The position numbers and the translations under genes are program-made. A stretch of 64,000 nt of DNA. Source: Franzmannia qiaohouensis (GTDB lineage Bacteria > Pseudomonadota > Gammaproteobacteria > Pseudomonadales > Halomonadaceae). The stretch is from contig NZ_JARWAM010000009.1 in NCBI RefSeq assembly GCF_031451695.1, positions 124,001 to 188,000 of the forward strand. The letters run 5' to 3'. Positions 16,063-24,063 of this stretch are shown in pieces; the stretch's first letter is position 1; each line of letters opens with the position of its first letter. Below the pieces are notes generated by a model, which was given only the letters and a program-made list of their open reading frames with translations, was not told where the DNA came from and did no database searches.

Positions 16063-16176
16063 CCGCGGCGCCGGGGGCAGCCTTGAGCGAAGCTCATTTT
16101 TCAGGGATGAAAAATGGAGCGCCCATGGATGGGTTCACAGCGTTTTCGCGAAAGGCTGTGCCCGGTGTAGCCGCGG
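16063..16176 (+). repeat. Dispersed palindromic repeat, divergent copy R4
   Basis: Copy R4 lies 25 bp after the priA stop, in reverse orientation to priA. It keeps the architecture and the conserved block (GGATGGGTTCACAGCG), but its outer arms (CCGCGG...GGGGGCAGCCTT against AAGGCTGTGCCC...CCGCGG) and its inner hairpin TTTTTCA-ggga-TGAAAAA are unrelated in sequence to the main type. Retention of pairing with different bases argues that the structure matters. Confidence 0.72.
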
Positions 16177-16201
16177 TCATGGCAAGATCGGCTCTTCGAA
16201 T

Positions 16202-18457
16202 TCAGCTCAATGTCTGCGGGTCGATATCCAGCGACCACCGGACCCGGCGCGCATCGCGGCTGGCTTCGAGCCACGCCACCAGCCAGGCGCTGGCCTCGTG
16301 GAGCTTGCTGCGCTGTGCGCCGCTCAGCATCAGCTGGACGTGGTAGCGGTTCTGGCGGCGCTCCATGGGCGCCGGTACCGGCCCCAGGCAGTGCACCTCC
16401 AGGCTGCCGGCGAGCCACTCGCGCAGGGCTTGGCCGGCGCCGGCGGCCAGCGCCGTAGCGTCGGCCTCGCGGGGGCTCTCGAAGCGCGCCAGCGCCATGA
16501 AGCGAAACGGCGGCAGTGCGGCGGCGCGGCGCTCGGCGAGCAGCTGCTCGGCCAGCGCATCGTAGCCGATCTCGGCCAGCAGTCGCAGGTGCGGATCGTC
16601 GCTGTGCAGGGTCTGCACCAGTACCCGGCCCGGGTGCTCGGCACGCCCGGCACGCCCGGCGACCTGCACCAGCAGCTGGGCGTTCTGCTCCAGGGCGCGG
16701 AAATCGCTGGCGTAGAGGCCGGCGTCGGCGTTGACCACCACCACCATGGTGACATGCGGCAAGTGGTGACCCTTGGCCAGCATCTGGGTGCCCACCAGCA
16801 GGCACGGCTCGCCGCGCTTGACCTCGCCGAGCAGCTGCTCCATGGCATCCTTGCGCCGCGTGCTGTCGCGGTCGATGCGGTGCACCGGCACCTCGGGGAA
16901 CAGCTCGGCGAGGGTCTCCTCGGTGCGCTCGGTGCCGGCGCCGAGGGGGCGCAGGTCGGCGCTGCCGCAGTCGGGGCAGGCGTCGGGCAGCGGCTGCTTG
17001 TGGTCGCAGTGGTGGCAGGCCAGCTGCTGGGGCTGGCGGTGCAGCGTCAGGCGCGCGTCGCAGTGGCGGCACTCGGCCATCCAGCCGCAGGCGTGGCAGG
17101 CCAGGGTCGGGGCGAAGCCGCGGCGGTTGATGAACACCAGCACCTGATGGCCGGCGGCCAGGGTGGTGCGGATGGCCTCGATCACCGGCGGCACCAGGCC
17201 GCCGCGGCGCGGGCGGCCGCGCAGGTCGATCAGCTCCATGCGCGGCGGGGCATGGCGGCTGGCGCGGTTCATCAGGCGCAGGTGGCGATAGCGGCCGCTG
17301 CGCGCCTGGGCCAGCGTCTCCAGCGACGGCGTGGCGCTGCCCAGCACCAGCGGAATGCCGTCGCGGTGGGCGCGGGCCACGGCCAGGTCGCGGGCGTGGT
17401 AGCGCAGCCCGTCCTGCTGCTTGAGCGAACCGTCATGCTCCTCGTCGACGATGATCGCACCGGGGCTCGCCAGCGGCGTGAAGATCGCCGAGCGGGTGCC
17501 GATCACGATTGGTGCGCGGCCGCTGGCGGCGGCCAGCCAGGCGTCGAGGCGCTCGCCGTCGGAGAGCCCCGAATGCAGGGCGACGACCGGCACTCGAAAG
17601 CGCTTGCGGAAACGCTGCAGGGTCTGCGGGGTGAGGCCGATCTCGGGCACCAGCACCAGTGCCTGACGGCCGCGCGCCACCACCGCCTCGATCAGCTGCA
17701 GGTAGACCTCTGTCTTGCCGCTGCCGGTAACGCCGTGCAGCAGGCAGGGGTGGAAGCGATCGAGCCCTTCATGCATGGCCGCCAGCGCCTCGGCCTGCTC
17801 GCGCTTGAGCGGCAGGCTGGGCTCGGCCAGCAGCTGGTTGGCGGCCGGCGCTGGGGCGGCGATCAGCGGCTCGCTGCTGGCCTCGGCGAGGCCTTTCTCC
17901 AGCAGGCCGTCGAGCTGTGCGCGGCCAAAGCCCTGGGCGGTGATGGCGTTGACGGCCAGGCCCCGCGGGTGCTGCTGCAGCAGTTCGAGCAACTCGGCCT
18001 GGCGGCGCGCGCGCCCCAGGTCGTCGCGGCTGGCGCCACGGCCGCTGGCGGTCAGCTGCCAGCGTTCGCGGGTGCGTGCCTCCAGCGGCCGGCCCTGGCG
18101 CAGCAGCACCGGCAGCGACTGGTGCAGGGTGTCGCCCAGCGAATGCTGGTAGTAGCGTGCGGCGAAGCGGCACAGCCACAGCCAGTCGTCGGGCAGCGGG
18201 TCGCTGTCGAGCCAGGCGCTGACAGGCTTGAGATCGGCAAGCGGGAAGTCGCTGTGGTCGCGGCACTCGACGACGATGCCGATCACTTCGCGACGCCCGA
18301 ACGGTACCTGCACCCGCAGCCCCGGGCGCCAGCCGTCGGGTGGCGGCGTGGCGCAGGGGCGGTAGTCGAACAGTCGCCGCAGGGGGCTGGGCACGGCGAC
18401 TGCCAGGACGGATGAGGCGCTTGATGCAGCGGGCGTGGTAAAAGGAGTGGCGGGCAA
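16202..18457 (-). CDS. priA: Primosomal protein N' (replication-restart helicase PriA)
   Basis: PriA recognises stalled forks and reloads the replisome. I propose the TTG start at 18457 (751 residues), because GGAGG lies 5 bases upstream and the protein then begins 20-odd residues before VLAVAVPSPLRRLFDY, close to E. coli PriA (732 aa). The next in-frame ATG upstream (18613) would add 52 residues unlike the family. Domains are the 3' DNA-binding domain, Walker A GVTGSGKTEVYL, DEEHDGSLKQQ helicase motif II, a zinc-binding insertion rich in paired cysteines (CHACGWMAECRHC; CPDCGSADL) and motif V-VI region GTQMLAKGHHLPHVT, QVAGRAGRAEHPG. It diverges from rpmE. Confidence 0.95.
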   Translation of the reverse strand: MPATPFTTPAASSASSVLAVAVPSPLRRLFDYRPCATPPPDGWRPGLRVQVPFGRREVIGIVVECRDHSDFPLADLKPVSAWLDSDPLPDDWLWLCRFAARYYQHSLGDTLHQSLPVLLRQGRPLEARTRERWQLTASGRGASRDDLGRARRQAELLELLQQHPRGLAVNAITAQGFGRAQLDGLLEKGLAEASSEPLIAAPAPAANQLLAEPSLPLKREQAEALAAMHEGLDRFHPCLLHGVTGSGKTEVYLQLIEAVVARGRQALVLVPEIGLTPQTLQRFRKRFRVPVVALHSGLSDGERLDAWLAAASGRAPIVIGTRSAIFTPLASPGAIIVDEEHDGSLKQQDGLRYHARDLAVARAHRDGIPLVLGSATPSLETLAQARSGRYRHLRLMNRASRHAPPRMELIDLRGRPRRGGLVPPVIEAIRTTLAAGHQVLVFINRRGFAPTLACHACGWMAECRHCDARLTLHRQPQQLACHHCDHKQPLPDACPDCGSADLRPLGAGTERTEETLAELFPEVPVHRIDRDSTRRKDAMEQLLGEVKRGEPCLLVGTQMLAKGHHLPHVTMVVVVNADAGLYASDFRALEQNAQLLVQVAGRAGRAEHPGRVLVQTLHSDDPHLRLLAEIGYDALAEQLLAERRAAALPPFRFMALARFESPREADATALAAGAGQALREWLAGSLEVHCLGPVPAPMERRQNRYHVQLMLSGAQRSKLHEASAWLVAWLEASRDARRVRWSLDIDPQTLS

Positions 18458-18543
18458 TTGGCCTCCGCGGCTGGCTCTGCTAAGATACGTGCCCTTCGGG
18501 CTCGGGGCGCGACCTCGTGGCTTCGAAACCACCCGGTCTGTCG

Positions 18544-18579
18544 TTGCGCTGAATGGCATGACAACTGTATGACAACCGT
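18544..18579 (+). promoter_or_regulatory. Candidate rpmE promoter with tandem 11-bp direct repeats
   Basis: TTGCGC at 18544 and TATGAC at 18568 with an 18-base spacer make a plausible sigma-70 promoter for rpmE. The sequence also contains ATGACAACTGT directly followed by ATGACAACCGT (18558-18579), a one-turn-spaced direct repeat that could bind a regulator. Both points are pattern readings only. Confidence 0.35.
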
Positions 18580-18634
18580 ATGCGGTGCCTGGCAGGTGAT
18601 CAGGTGGCGGCATACAGCATCATGAGGCTTCAAG

Positions 18635-18850
18635 ATGAAACAAGGTATCCACCCCGATTACAAGAAGGTCAGCGCTACCTGCAGCTGCGGCGCTACCTTC
18701 GAAGTCGGCTCGACTTCGGGTCACGACTTCAACCTGGACGTCTGCTCACAGTGCCATCCGTTCTATACCGGTAAGCAGAAGCAGGCGACCACCGGTGGCC
18801 GCGTCGAGCGCTTCAACAAGCGTTTCGGTGCCGCCGTCAAGCGCGGCTGA
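18635..18850 (+). CDS. rpmE: 50S ribosomal protein L31, zinc-binding type
   Basis: L31 bridges the large and small ribosomal subunits. The 71-residue protein has the complete cysteine set of the zinc-containing (C+) form: CSC near residues 16-18 and CSQC near 37-40. It also has the conserved HPFYTGKQK motif and the basic tail RVERFNKRFG. The start MKQGIHPDYKK is standard. It is monocistronic, diverges from priA as in Pseudomonas, and ends in a strong terminator 20 bp downstream. Confidence 0.98.
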   Translation: MKQGIHPDYKKVSATCSCGATFEVGSTSGHDFNLDVCSQCHPFYTGKQKQATTGGRVERFNKRFGAAVKRG

Positions 18851-18870
18851 TCGCTCGCTGTCGGTTCGTG

Positions 18871-18896
18871 AAAAACCCGCCGCCCGGCGGGTTTTT
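18871..18896 (+). terminator. Rho-independent terminator of rpmE
   Basis: AAAACCCGCC-gccc-GGCGGGTTTT forms a stem followed by a six-T run, directly after rpmE. It is symmetric enough to act on both strands. Confidence 0.9.
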
Positions 18897-19016
18897 TGTG
18901 GCTGCTCGCCTGGCCTGCGGCAATAAGCTCGACGTTATGCCTGCGGGATTGAGCATAAGTTGCACTAAATATCTGGAAATGGCTTCAAACATCCGATTAA
19001 AAGCCTTGAATGACAG

Positions 19017-19059
19017 CAACTTGGCTCAAGTTGTGGGGCTGAGCGTTTTTCTATATTCT
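19017..19059 (+). promoter_or_regulatory. Candidate malic-enzyme promoter with overlapping operator palindrome
   Basis: TTGTGG (19031-19036), a 17-base spacer and TATTCT (19054-19059) form a sigma-70-like promoter about 40 bp upstream of the malic-enzyme start. A perfect inverted repeat CAACTTG-gct-CAAGTTG (19017-19033) overlaps the -35 element, the usual place for a regulator site. The flanking region 18897-19100 is AT-rich and has no gene. Confidence 0.45.
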
Positions 19060-19100
19060 GATTCGACTCTCTCGTTGAAGACGACTGGACAACTACGCAT

Positions 19101-20372
19101 ATGACAGACGCCAAGAAGCAAGCCGCGCTTGACTACCACGCCCACCCGATCCCCGGAAAACTCTCCGTCGAGCTCACCAAGCCGACTGCCTCGGCCAAGG
19201 ATCTGGCGCTGGCCTATAGTCCGGGCGTGGCCGAACCGTGCCGCGAAATCGCCAAGGATGTCGAGAACGCCTACCTCTACACCGGCAAGGGCAACCTGGT
19301 GGCGGTGATCTCCGATGGCTCGGCCATCCTCGGCCTGGGTAACCTCGGTCCGCTGGCGAGCAAGCCGGTGATGGAAGGCAAGGGGGTGCTGTTCAAGCGT
19401 TTTGCCGGCATCAACTCGGTGGACCTCGAGGTCGACGCCGAGAGCCCGCAGGCCTTCATCGATACCGTGGCACGCGTTGCCATCACCTGGGGCGGCATCA
19501 ACCTCGAGGATATCAAGGCCCCGGAGTGTTTCGAGATCGAGCGGGCGCTGGTTGAGCGCTGCAACATCCCGGTGTTCCACGATGACCAGCACGGCACCGC
19601 CATTGTCACCGCGGCGGGCATGCTCAACGCCCTGGATATCGCCGGCAAGTCCCTCGAAGAGGCGCGCATCGTATGTCTCGGTGCCGGTGCTGCCGCCATC
19701 GCCTGCATGAAGCTGCTGGTGGCCTGCGGCGCCAAGGCCGAGAACCTGTTCATGCTCGACCGTAAGGGCGTGATTCACAGCGGCCGCGACGATCTCAACC
19801 AGTACAAGGCGATGTTCGCCACCGAGACCGACAAGCGTACGCTGGACGACGCCATCGACGGTGCCGATGTGTTCCTCGGCCTGTCGGGCCCCAATCTGCT
19901 GTCCGCCGAGCAGCTCAAGACGATGGCCGCCAACCCGGTGGTGTTCGCCTGCTCCAACCCGGACCCGGAGATTCATCCCGACGTTGCCAACACGGCTCGC
20001 GATGATGTGATCATGGCCACCGGCCGCTCCGACTATCCCAACCAGGTCAACAACGTGCTGGGCTTCCCGTTCATCTTCCGCGGTGCGCTGGACGTGCGTG
20101 CCACGGCGATCAACGAAGAGATGAAGGTGGCCGCGGTTCATGCCCTCAAGGACCTGGCCCGTGAGCCGGTGCCCCAGTATGTACTGGATGCCTACGAGCT
20201 CGACGCCCTCGAGTTCGGTCGCGGCTACATCCTGCCCACGCCCCTCGATGCGCGCCTGCTCGACCGTGTCTCGGCGGCGGTGGCTCAAGCCGCGGTGGAT
20301 TCCGGGGTGGCGCGCAAGCCGTTCCCGTCGCACTATCCGCTGAACAGCGTCGATGAGGTCTACGGCGGCTGA
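19101..20372 (+). CDS. maeB: Malic enzyme, short form without phosphotransacetylase domain
   Basis: This enzyme oxidatively decarboxylates malate to pyruvate, producing NAD(P)H. The 423-residue protein covers the malic N-terminal domain (AYSPGVAEPCREIAKD, VISDGSAILGLGNLG) and the NAD(P)-binding domain (IVCLGAGAAAIACMKLL, VFHDDQHGTAIVT, ACSNPDPEI). It lacks the phosphotransacetylase-like C-terminal half of E. coli MaeB (759 aa), as does the 423-residue Pseudomonas orthologue at the same locus. Cofactor preference is not certain from sequence. It is monocistronic between a candidate promoter with operator palindrome and a strong terminator. Confidence 0.92.
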   Translation: MTDAKKQAALDYHAHPIPGKLSVELTKPTASAKDLALAYSPGVAEPCREIAKDVENAYLYTGKGNLVAVISDGSAILGLGNLGPLASKPVMEGKGVLFKRFAGINSVDLEVDAESPQAFIDTVARVAITWGGINLEDIKAPECFEIERALVERCNIPVFHDDQHGTAIVTAAGMLNALDIAGKSLEEARIVCLGAGAAAIACMKLLVACGAKAENLFMLDRKGVIHSGRDDLNQYKAMFATETDKRTLDDAIDGADVFLGLSGPNLLSAEQLKTMAANPVVFACSNPDPEIHPDVANTARDDVIMATGRSDYPNQVNNVLGFPFIFRGALDVRATAINEEMKVAAVHALKDLAREPVPQYVLDAYELDALEFGRGYILPTPLDARLLDRVSAAVAQAAVDSGVARKPFPSHYPLNSVDEVYGG

Positions 20373-20398
20373 GTCCGTACGCTCTGACGCAGCACACG

Positions 20399-20427
20399 AT
20401 GCCGGCCCCATGGGGCCGGCATTTTTG
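20399..20427 (+). terminator. Rho-independent terminator of malic enzyme
   Basis: ATGCCGGCCCC-AT-GGGGCCGGCAT is a near-perfect long stem followed by a T-run, just after the malic-enzyme stop and before the convergent DUF481 gene. It probably serves both. Confidence 0.92.
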
Positions 20428-20435
20428 TTACCCGC

Positions 20436-21188
20436 TTACCAGCTGTAAACAAGCGAGGCGCTGGTGGTCATGTCGCTGCGCGCGGTGGCGGACTCGGGGG
20501 GCTGCGAGTTGCGGCGGATCTCGTGGGACAGGCGCAGCGCCATGCGCGAATTGATGCGAGCGGTCAGCGCCGAGTAGGAGCGTGAGGTGGTGTTGTCGCG
20601 GGTCGCCTCGATCGATAGCTCCTGGGAGAAAGAGGCGTTGTCGGTGACCTCCCAGTCGTAGGCCAGTGCGCCGTAGCCGACGCTGAAGCCTTCGCTCTCC
20701 TCGTCGCGCACGTCGTCGAAGCGGTAGCCGGGGCCGGCTTCCAGCGACAGGCGATGGGTGTCGCTATCGAGAATCTGGCGGCCATAGCCGGCAATCGTCG
20801 TGACCTGCTGGTCGTAGCCGCTGAAGCGATCCTTCTCCCAGCGCGCGAAGCCGAACAGATAGTGGTCGCCGTCGAAATCGTAACGTTCACGCCAGGCGGC
20901 CAGATACTGCTCGGCGCTGGTGGTGTCGTCGCGGGCGACGTTGCGGATCTCGCCGCGCAGACTGTGGGTCCAGTTGCCGGTCAGCCAGGTGAGCCTGCCC
21001 TTGCCGAGCAGGGTGCGGCTGTCGGTGTTGCCGGAGAGCTGGGTGAAGCCAAACTCCAGGTCGCCGGCGAAGACATCGTCTTCTTCGTCGGGCGGTGGCG
21101 GCGCATAGAATGGACTCGCCTGGGCGCCAAGCGGTAGCGCCAGCAGGATGGTGGCTACGCCGCAGAGGCCAAGCCGTTGACGTCGCAT
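20436..21188 (-). CDS. DUF481 family outer-membrane protein
   Basis: This 250-residue protein has a signal peptide (MRRQRLGLCGVATILLAL, cleavage after about residue 25, GAQA) and a DUF481 domain predicted to form an outer-membrane beta-barrel. Alternating hydrophobic strands and a terminal aromatic residue (SLVYSW) support this. The sequence GDLEFGFTQLSGNTDSRTLLGKGRLTW is characteristic of the family, often described as putative salt-stress-induced outer-membrane proteins. I chose the ATG at 21188, since the upstream extension is not signal-like and GGGAG precedes it. Function is unknown. It lies between the malic enzyme and PBP1a, which begins a separate unit. Confidence 0.85.
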   Translation of the reverse strand: MRRQRLGLCGVATILLALPLGAQASPFYAPPPPDEEDDVFAGDLEFGFTQLSGNTDSRTLLGKGRLTWLTGNWTHSLRGEIRNVARDDTTSAEQYLAAWRERYDFDGDHYLFGFARWEKDRFSGYDQQVTTIAGYGRQILDSDTHRLSLEAGPGYRFDDVRDEESEGFSVGYGALAYDWEVTDNASFSQELSIEATRDNTTSRSYSALTARINSRMALRLSHEIRRNSQPPESATARSDMTTSASLVYSW

Positions 21189-21299
21189 GCTGTAACTCCC
21201 TGTCGCTGCATGGGTGTCATGCCTACCGAGGGTAGGCGCTGGGTGCCAGGTTGTGAAGCGATGGCGGGCGGCGTCCATGCCGCCCCAGCCGCTGGCAAC

Positions 21300-23828
21300 T
21301 TAGAAGATCGCCTCGTAGGAGCCGGTGCCCTGGGAGCCGCTGCTGTCCTCGATCTCGCGGCCCACGCTGCGCGGCTGGTAGTCGGGCAGATGATCGCCGT
21401 GGAACAGCTCGCTGATGCCGCCGGACTGGTCGTCATGCAGGCGGCGGCCGGTGTCGGCGTCGACGCGCAGGCGAACGATATTGGCCGGCGCTTCGGGCAT
21501 CGCTTCGGGGCGGCCGTTGAGCGCATTGCCCATGAAGTCGATCCACACCGGCAGGGCCGCGCGACCGCCGTACTCGCCGGTGGTCTCGTTGTTGTCCTTG
21601 CCGATCCACACGGTGGTGACGAGATCGTCGTTGTAGCCGGCGAACCAGGCGTCGCGCTGCTCGTTGGTGGTGCCTGTCTTGCCGACGATATCCTGGCGGC
21701 CGAGCTCGAGGGCGGCGCGGCCTGTGCCGTTGTCGATCACGTCGCGCAGCATATCGCGCAGAATGTAGACGGAGGTGGGGTCGGCGACGCGCTCGGCGAG
21801 CGGGTACACGCGGCCGTCGATTTCCACCTCGGTGGCGCCGTTGTCGCACTCGCGGCAGGCGACCCGCGGCAGGGCCTCGTCGATGACGTTGTCGTCGTCG
21901 CCGCGGGTCACGCGCTCGACGAACCATGGCGAGACCTGGAAGCCGCCGTTGGCAAGCACCGCATAGGCGTTGGTCATCTCCAGCGGGGTCAGCGAGGCGC
22001 TGCCCAGCGCCAGCGACAGCCCCCGTGGCAGGCGGCTCTCGGCGAAACCGAAGCCCTCGAGAAATTCGATGGCGTTCTCGATGCCCAGGCTCTGCAGCAC
22101 GCGTACCGTGACCAGATTGCGCGACTGCGCCAGCGCCACCCGCAGGCGGGTGGGGCCGAGGAAGTTGCCGCCGGCGTTGACCGGCCGCCACAGGTCGTTG
22201 CTGCCGTCCTGCATCACCACCGGGGCATCGTTGACCACGGTGGCGGCGTTCATGTCGCCGTCCTGGAGAGCGGCCAGGAACACGAACGGCTTGAAGATCG
22301 AGCCCGACTGACGCTGGGCCTGGGTGGCGCGATTGAACTTGCTGGCATTGAAGCTGAAGCCACCCTGCAGGGCCAGGATCGCCCCGGTGTCGGGATCGAG
22401 CACCACGATCGAGCCCTCGGCGTCGGGCCGCTGGGAGAGCCGGAAGCTGCCGTCGTCGCGCTCGAGGATGCGCACCAGATCGCCGCGGCTGGCAATCTGG
22501 GCCGCCGAGCTCGGCTCGGGACCGCGGGCGAAGGCGCTGCGGTATTCGCGCGCCCAGCTCAGGCCGTCCCACTCGAGGGTCACCAGTTCGCCGCGGCGAT
22601 CGAGGACGGTCATCTCGCGGCCCTCGCTTTCGACCACGATGGCCGGCTGCAGCGGGCCGAAGCCCGGGGTGCGTTCGAGCACGCGCTGCCAGTTGCTGAC
22701 GTCGCCGTCGATCCCCTCGACCCGGCTCTGGCTGCTTTCGGCGGCCTGACGGGCGGTCTCCATGACCTCCGGTGACTCGCCGAGCTCCTCTTCCAGGCCG
22801 CGACGCTCGGCGCGCTCCTGGGCCTCGACCAGGCTCGAAGGAATGCCGCTCTCTTCGACCCCGCGCCAGCCGTGACGCGTGTCGTAGTCGATCAGGCCGC
22901 GGGTCAGGGCGTCGCGGGCGAAGGGCTGCAGCTCACTGTCGAGGGTGGTGTGGATGCGATAGCCGCCGGTGTAGGCCTCATCGCCGTAGCGCTCGATGGC
23001 GAACTGGCGGGCCATCTCGGCGACGTAGGGGGCGTCGACTTCGACCTGGGCGGTGAAGCGCTGGGCGGTGATCGGCGCCTGTACGGCCTCGTCATAGGCG
23101 GCCTGGTCGATATAGCCCAGGTCGCGCATGCGATACAGGATCCAGTTGCGGCGGATCAGCGAGCGCTCCGGGTTGGCCAGCGGGTTGAACGACGACGGTG
23201 CCTTGGGCAGGCCGGCGATCATCGCCTTCTGGGCCAGGGTCAGCTCCGATAGCGGCTTCTGGTAGTAGGTTTCGGCGGCGGCCGCGACGCCGTAGGCGCG
23301 GTTGCCGAGGAAGATCTTGTTGATGTAGAGCTCGAAGATCTCCTCCTTGCTCAGCACCTGCTCCATCTGCAGCGCCAGCAGGATCTCGCGAATCTTGCGG
23401 GTGAAGGTACGGTCGAGGGTCAGCAGGTAGTTACGCGCCACCTGCATGGTGATGGTGGAGCCACCGGTCTGGATGGTGCCGCCGCTGGAAACCAGTTCGT
23501 AGGCGGCGCGCGCCAGGCCGCGCGGGTCGACCCCGGGGTGGTCGAAGTAGTTGGCGTCCTCGGCGGCCAGCAGCGCCTGCACCAGGTCTTCGGGCACCTC
23601 GTCGAAATCGATGGCCATGCGCCGCTCTTCGCCGAACTCGCCGATCAGCTTGCCGTCGCGACTGAAGATGCGCAGCGGGGTATGCAGCTCGAAGTCCTGT
23701 AGCTGGCGCACGTCGGGCAGGCCCGGGGCAAAGTAGAGCGCCGCGCCGACCACGGCCAGTACGCTGGCGGTGCCTAGCGAAAGAGTGATCCAGAGCAGCG
23801 AGATGACGGAGGTTTTGAGCAACTTCAT
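21300..23828 (-). CDS. mrcA: Penicillin-binding protein 1A (bifunctional transglycosylase/transpeptidase)
   Basis: This class A PBP polymerises and cross-links peptidoglycan in the periplasm. From the ATG at 23828 it has 842 residues. There is one N-terminal membrane helix (about 9-31). The GT51 transglycosylase domain has catalytic Glu in LLAAEDANYFDHPG and the GGSTITMQVARNY motif. An OB-like insert follows, then a transpeptidase domain with SGSIFKPF (nucleophile Ser), SRN and KTGTTNEQRDAW. It diverges from pilM, as in Pseudomonas (ponA). A TATAAT-like -10 lies 67 bp upstream. Confidence 0.97.
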   Translation of the reverse strand: MKLLKTSVISLLWITLSLGTASVLAVVGAALYFAPGLPDVRQLQDFELHTPLRIFSRDGKLIGEFGEERRMAIDFDEVPEDLVQALLAAEDANYFDHPGVDPRGLARAAYELVSSGGTIQTGGSTITMQVARNYLLTLDRTFTRKIREILLALQMEQVLSKEEIFELYINKIFLGNRAYGVAAAAETYYQKPLSELTLAQKAMIAGLPKAPSSFNPLANPERSLIRRNWILYRMRDLGYIDQAAYDEAVQAPITAQRFTAQVEVDAPYVAEMARQFAIERYGDEAYTGGYRIHTTLDSELQPFARDALTRGLIDYDTRHGWRGVEESGIPSSLVEAQERAERRGLEEELGESPEVMETARQAAESSQSRVEGIDGDVSNWQRVLERTPGFGPLQPAIVVESEGREMTVLDRRGELVTLEWDGLSWAREYRSAFARGPEPSSAAQIASRGDLVRILERDDGSFRLSQRPDAEGSIVVLDPDTGAILALQGGFSFNASKFNRATQAQRQSGSIFKPFVFLAALQDGDMNAATVVNDAPVVMQDGSNDLWRPVNAGGNFLGPTRLRVALAQSRNLVTVRVLQSLGIENAIEFLEGFGFAESRLPRGLSLALGSASLTPLEMTNAYAVLANGGFQVSPWFVERVTRGDDDNVIDEALPRVACRECDNGATEVEIDGRVYPLAERVADPTSVYILRDMLRDVIDNGTGRAALELGRQDIVGKTGTTNEQRDAWFAGYNDDLVTTVWIGKDNNETTGEYGGRAALPVWIDFMGNALNGRPEAMPEAPANIVRLRVDADTGRRLHDDQSGGISELFHGDHLPDYQPRSVGREIEDSSGSQGTGSYEAIF

Positions 23829-23894
23829 GAAGAGGCGGTACCTGTGGTGCGTGCAAGCGGTGAAAGTGCTTGGTATCAATAGAGCCGACCATTC

Positions 23895-23900
23895 ATTATA
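23895..23900 (-). promoter_or_regulatory. Candidate -10 element of PBP1a gene
   Basis: A perfect TATAAT on the minus strand lies about 67 bp upstream of the PBP1a start in an AT-rich patch. The -35 at 17-base spacing is weak (TGGTGG). The remainder of the 235-bp PBP1a-pilM divergent region shows no clear elements. Confidence 0.4.
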
Positions 23901-24063
23901 TTAACCCAGGCTCTAGGCCACCAGCGTTGATGCGAGTTTTCACTGTTGCTACGCGATTTGGGGCGAATAGGCGGCATAAACAGCAGGTGTTCGGCTCAAG
24001 GCGCCATCTGCGATTGCCGATAATCCTGTTAGTGGCTCGTTACCCTCAAGCGTGGAGAAGTGC

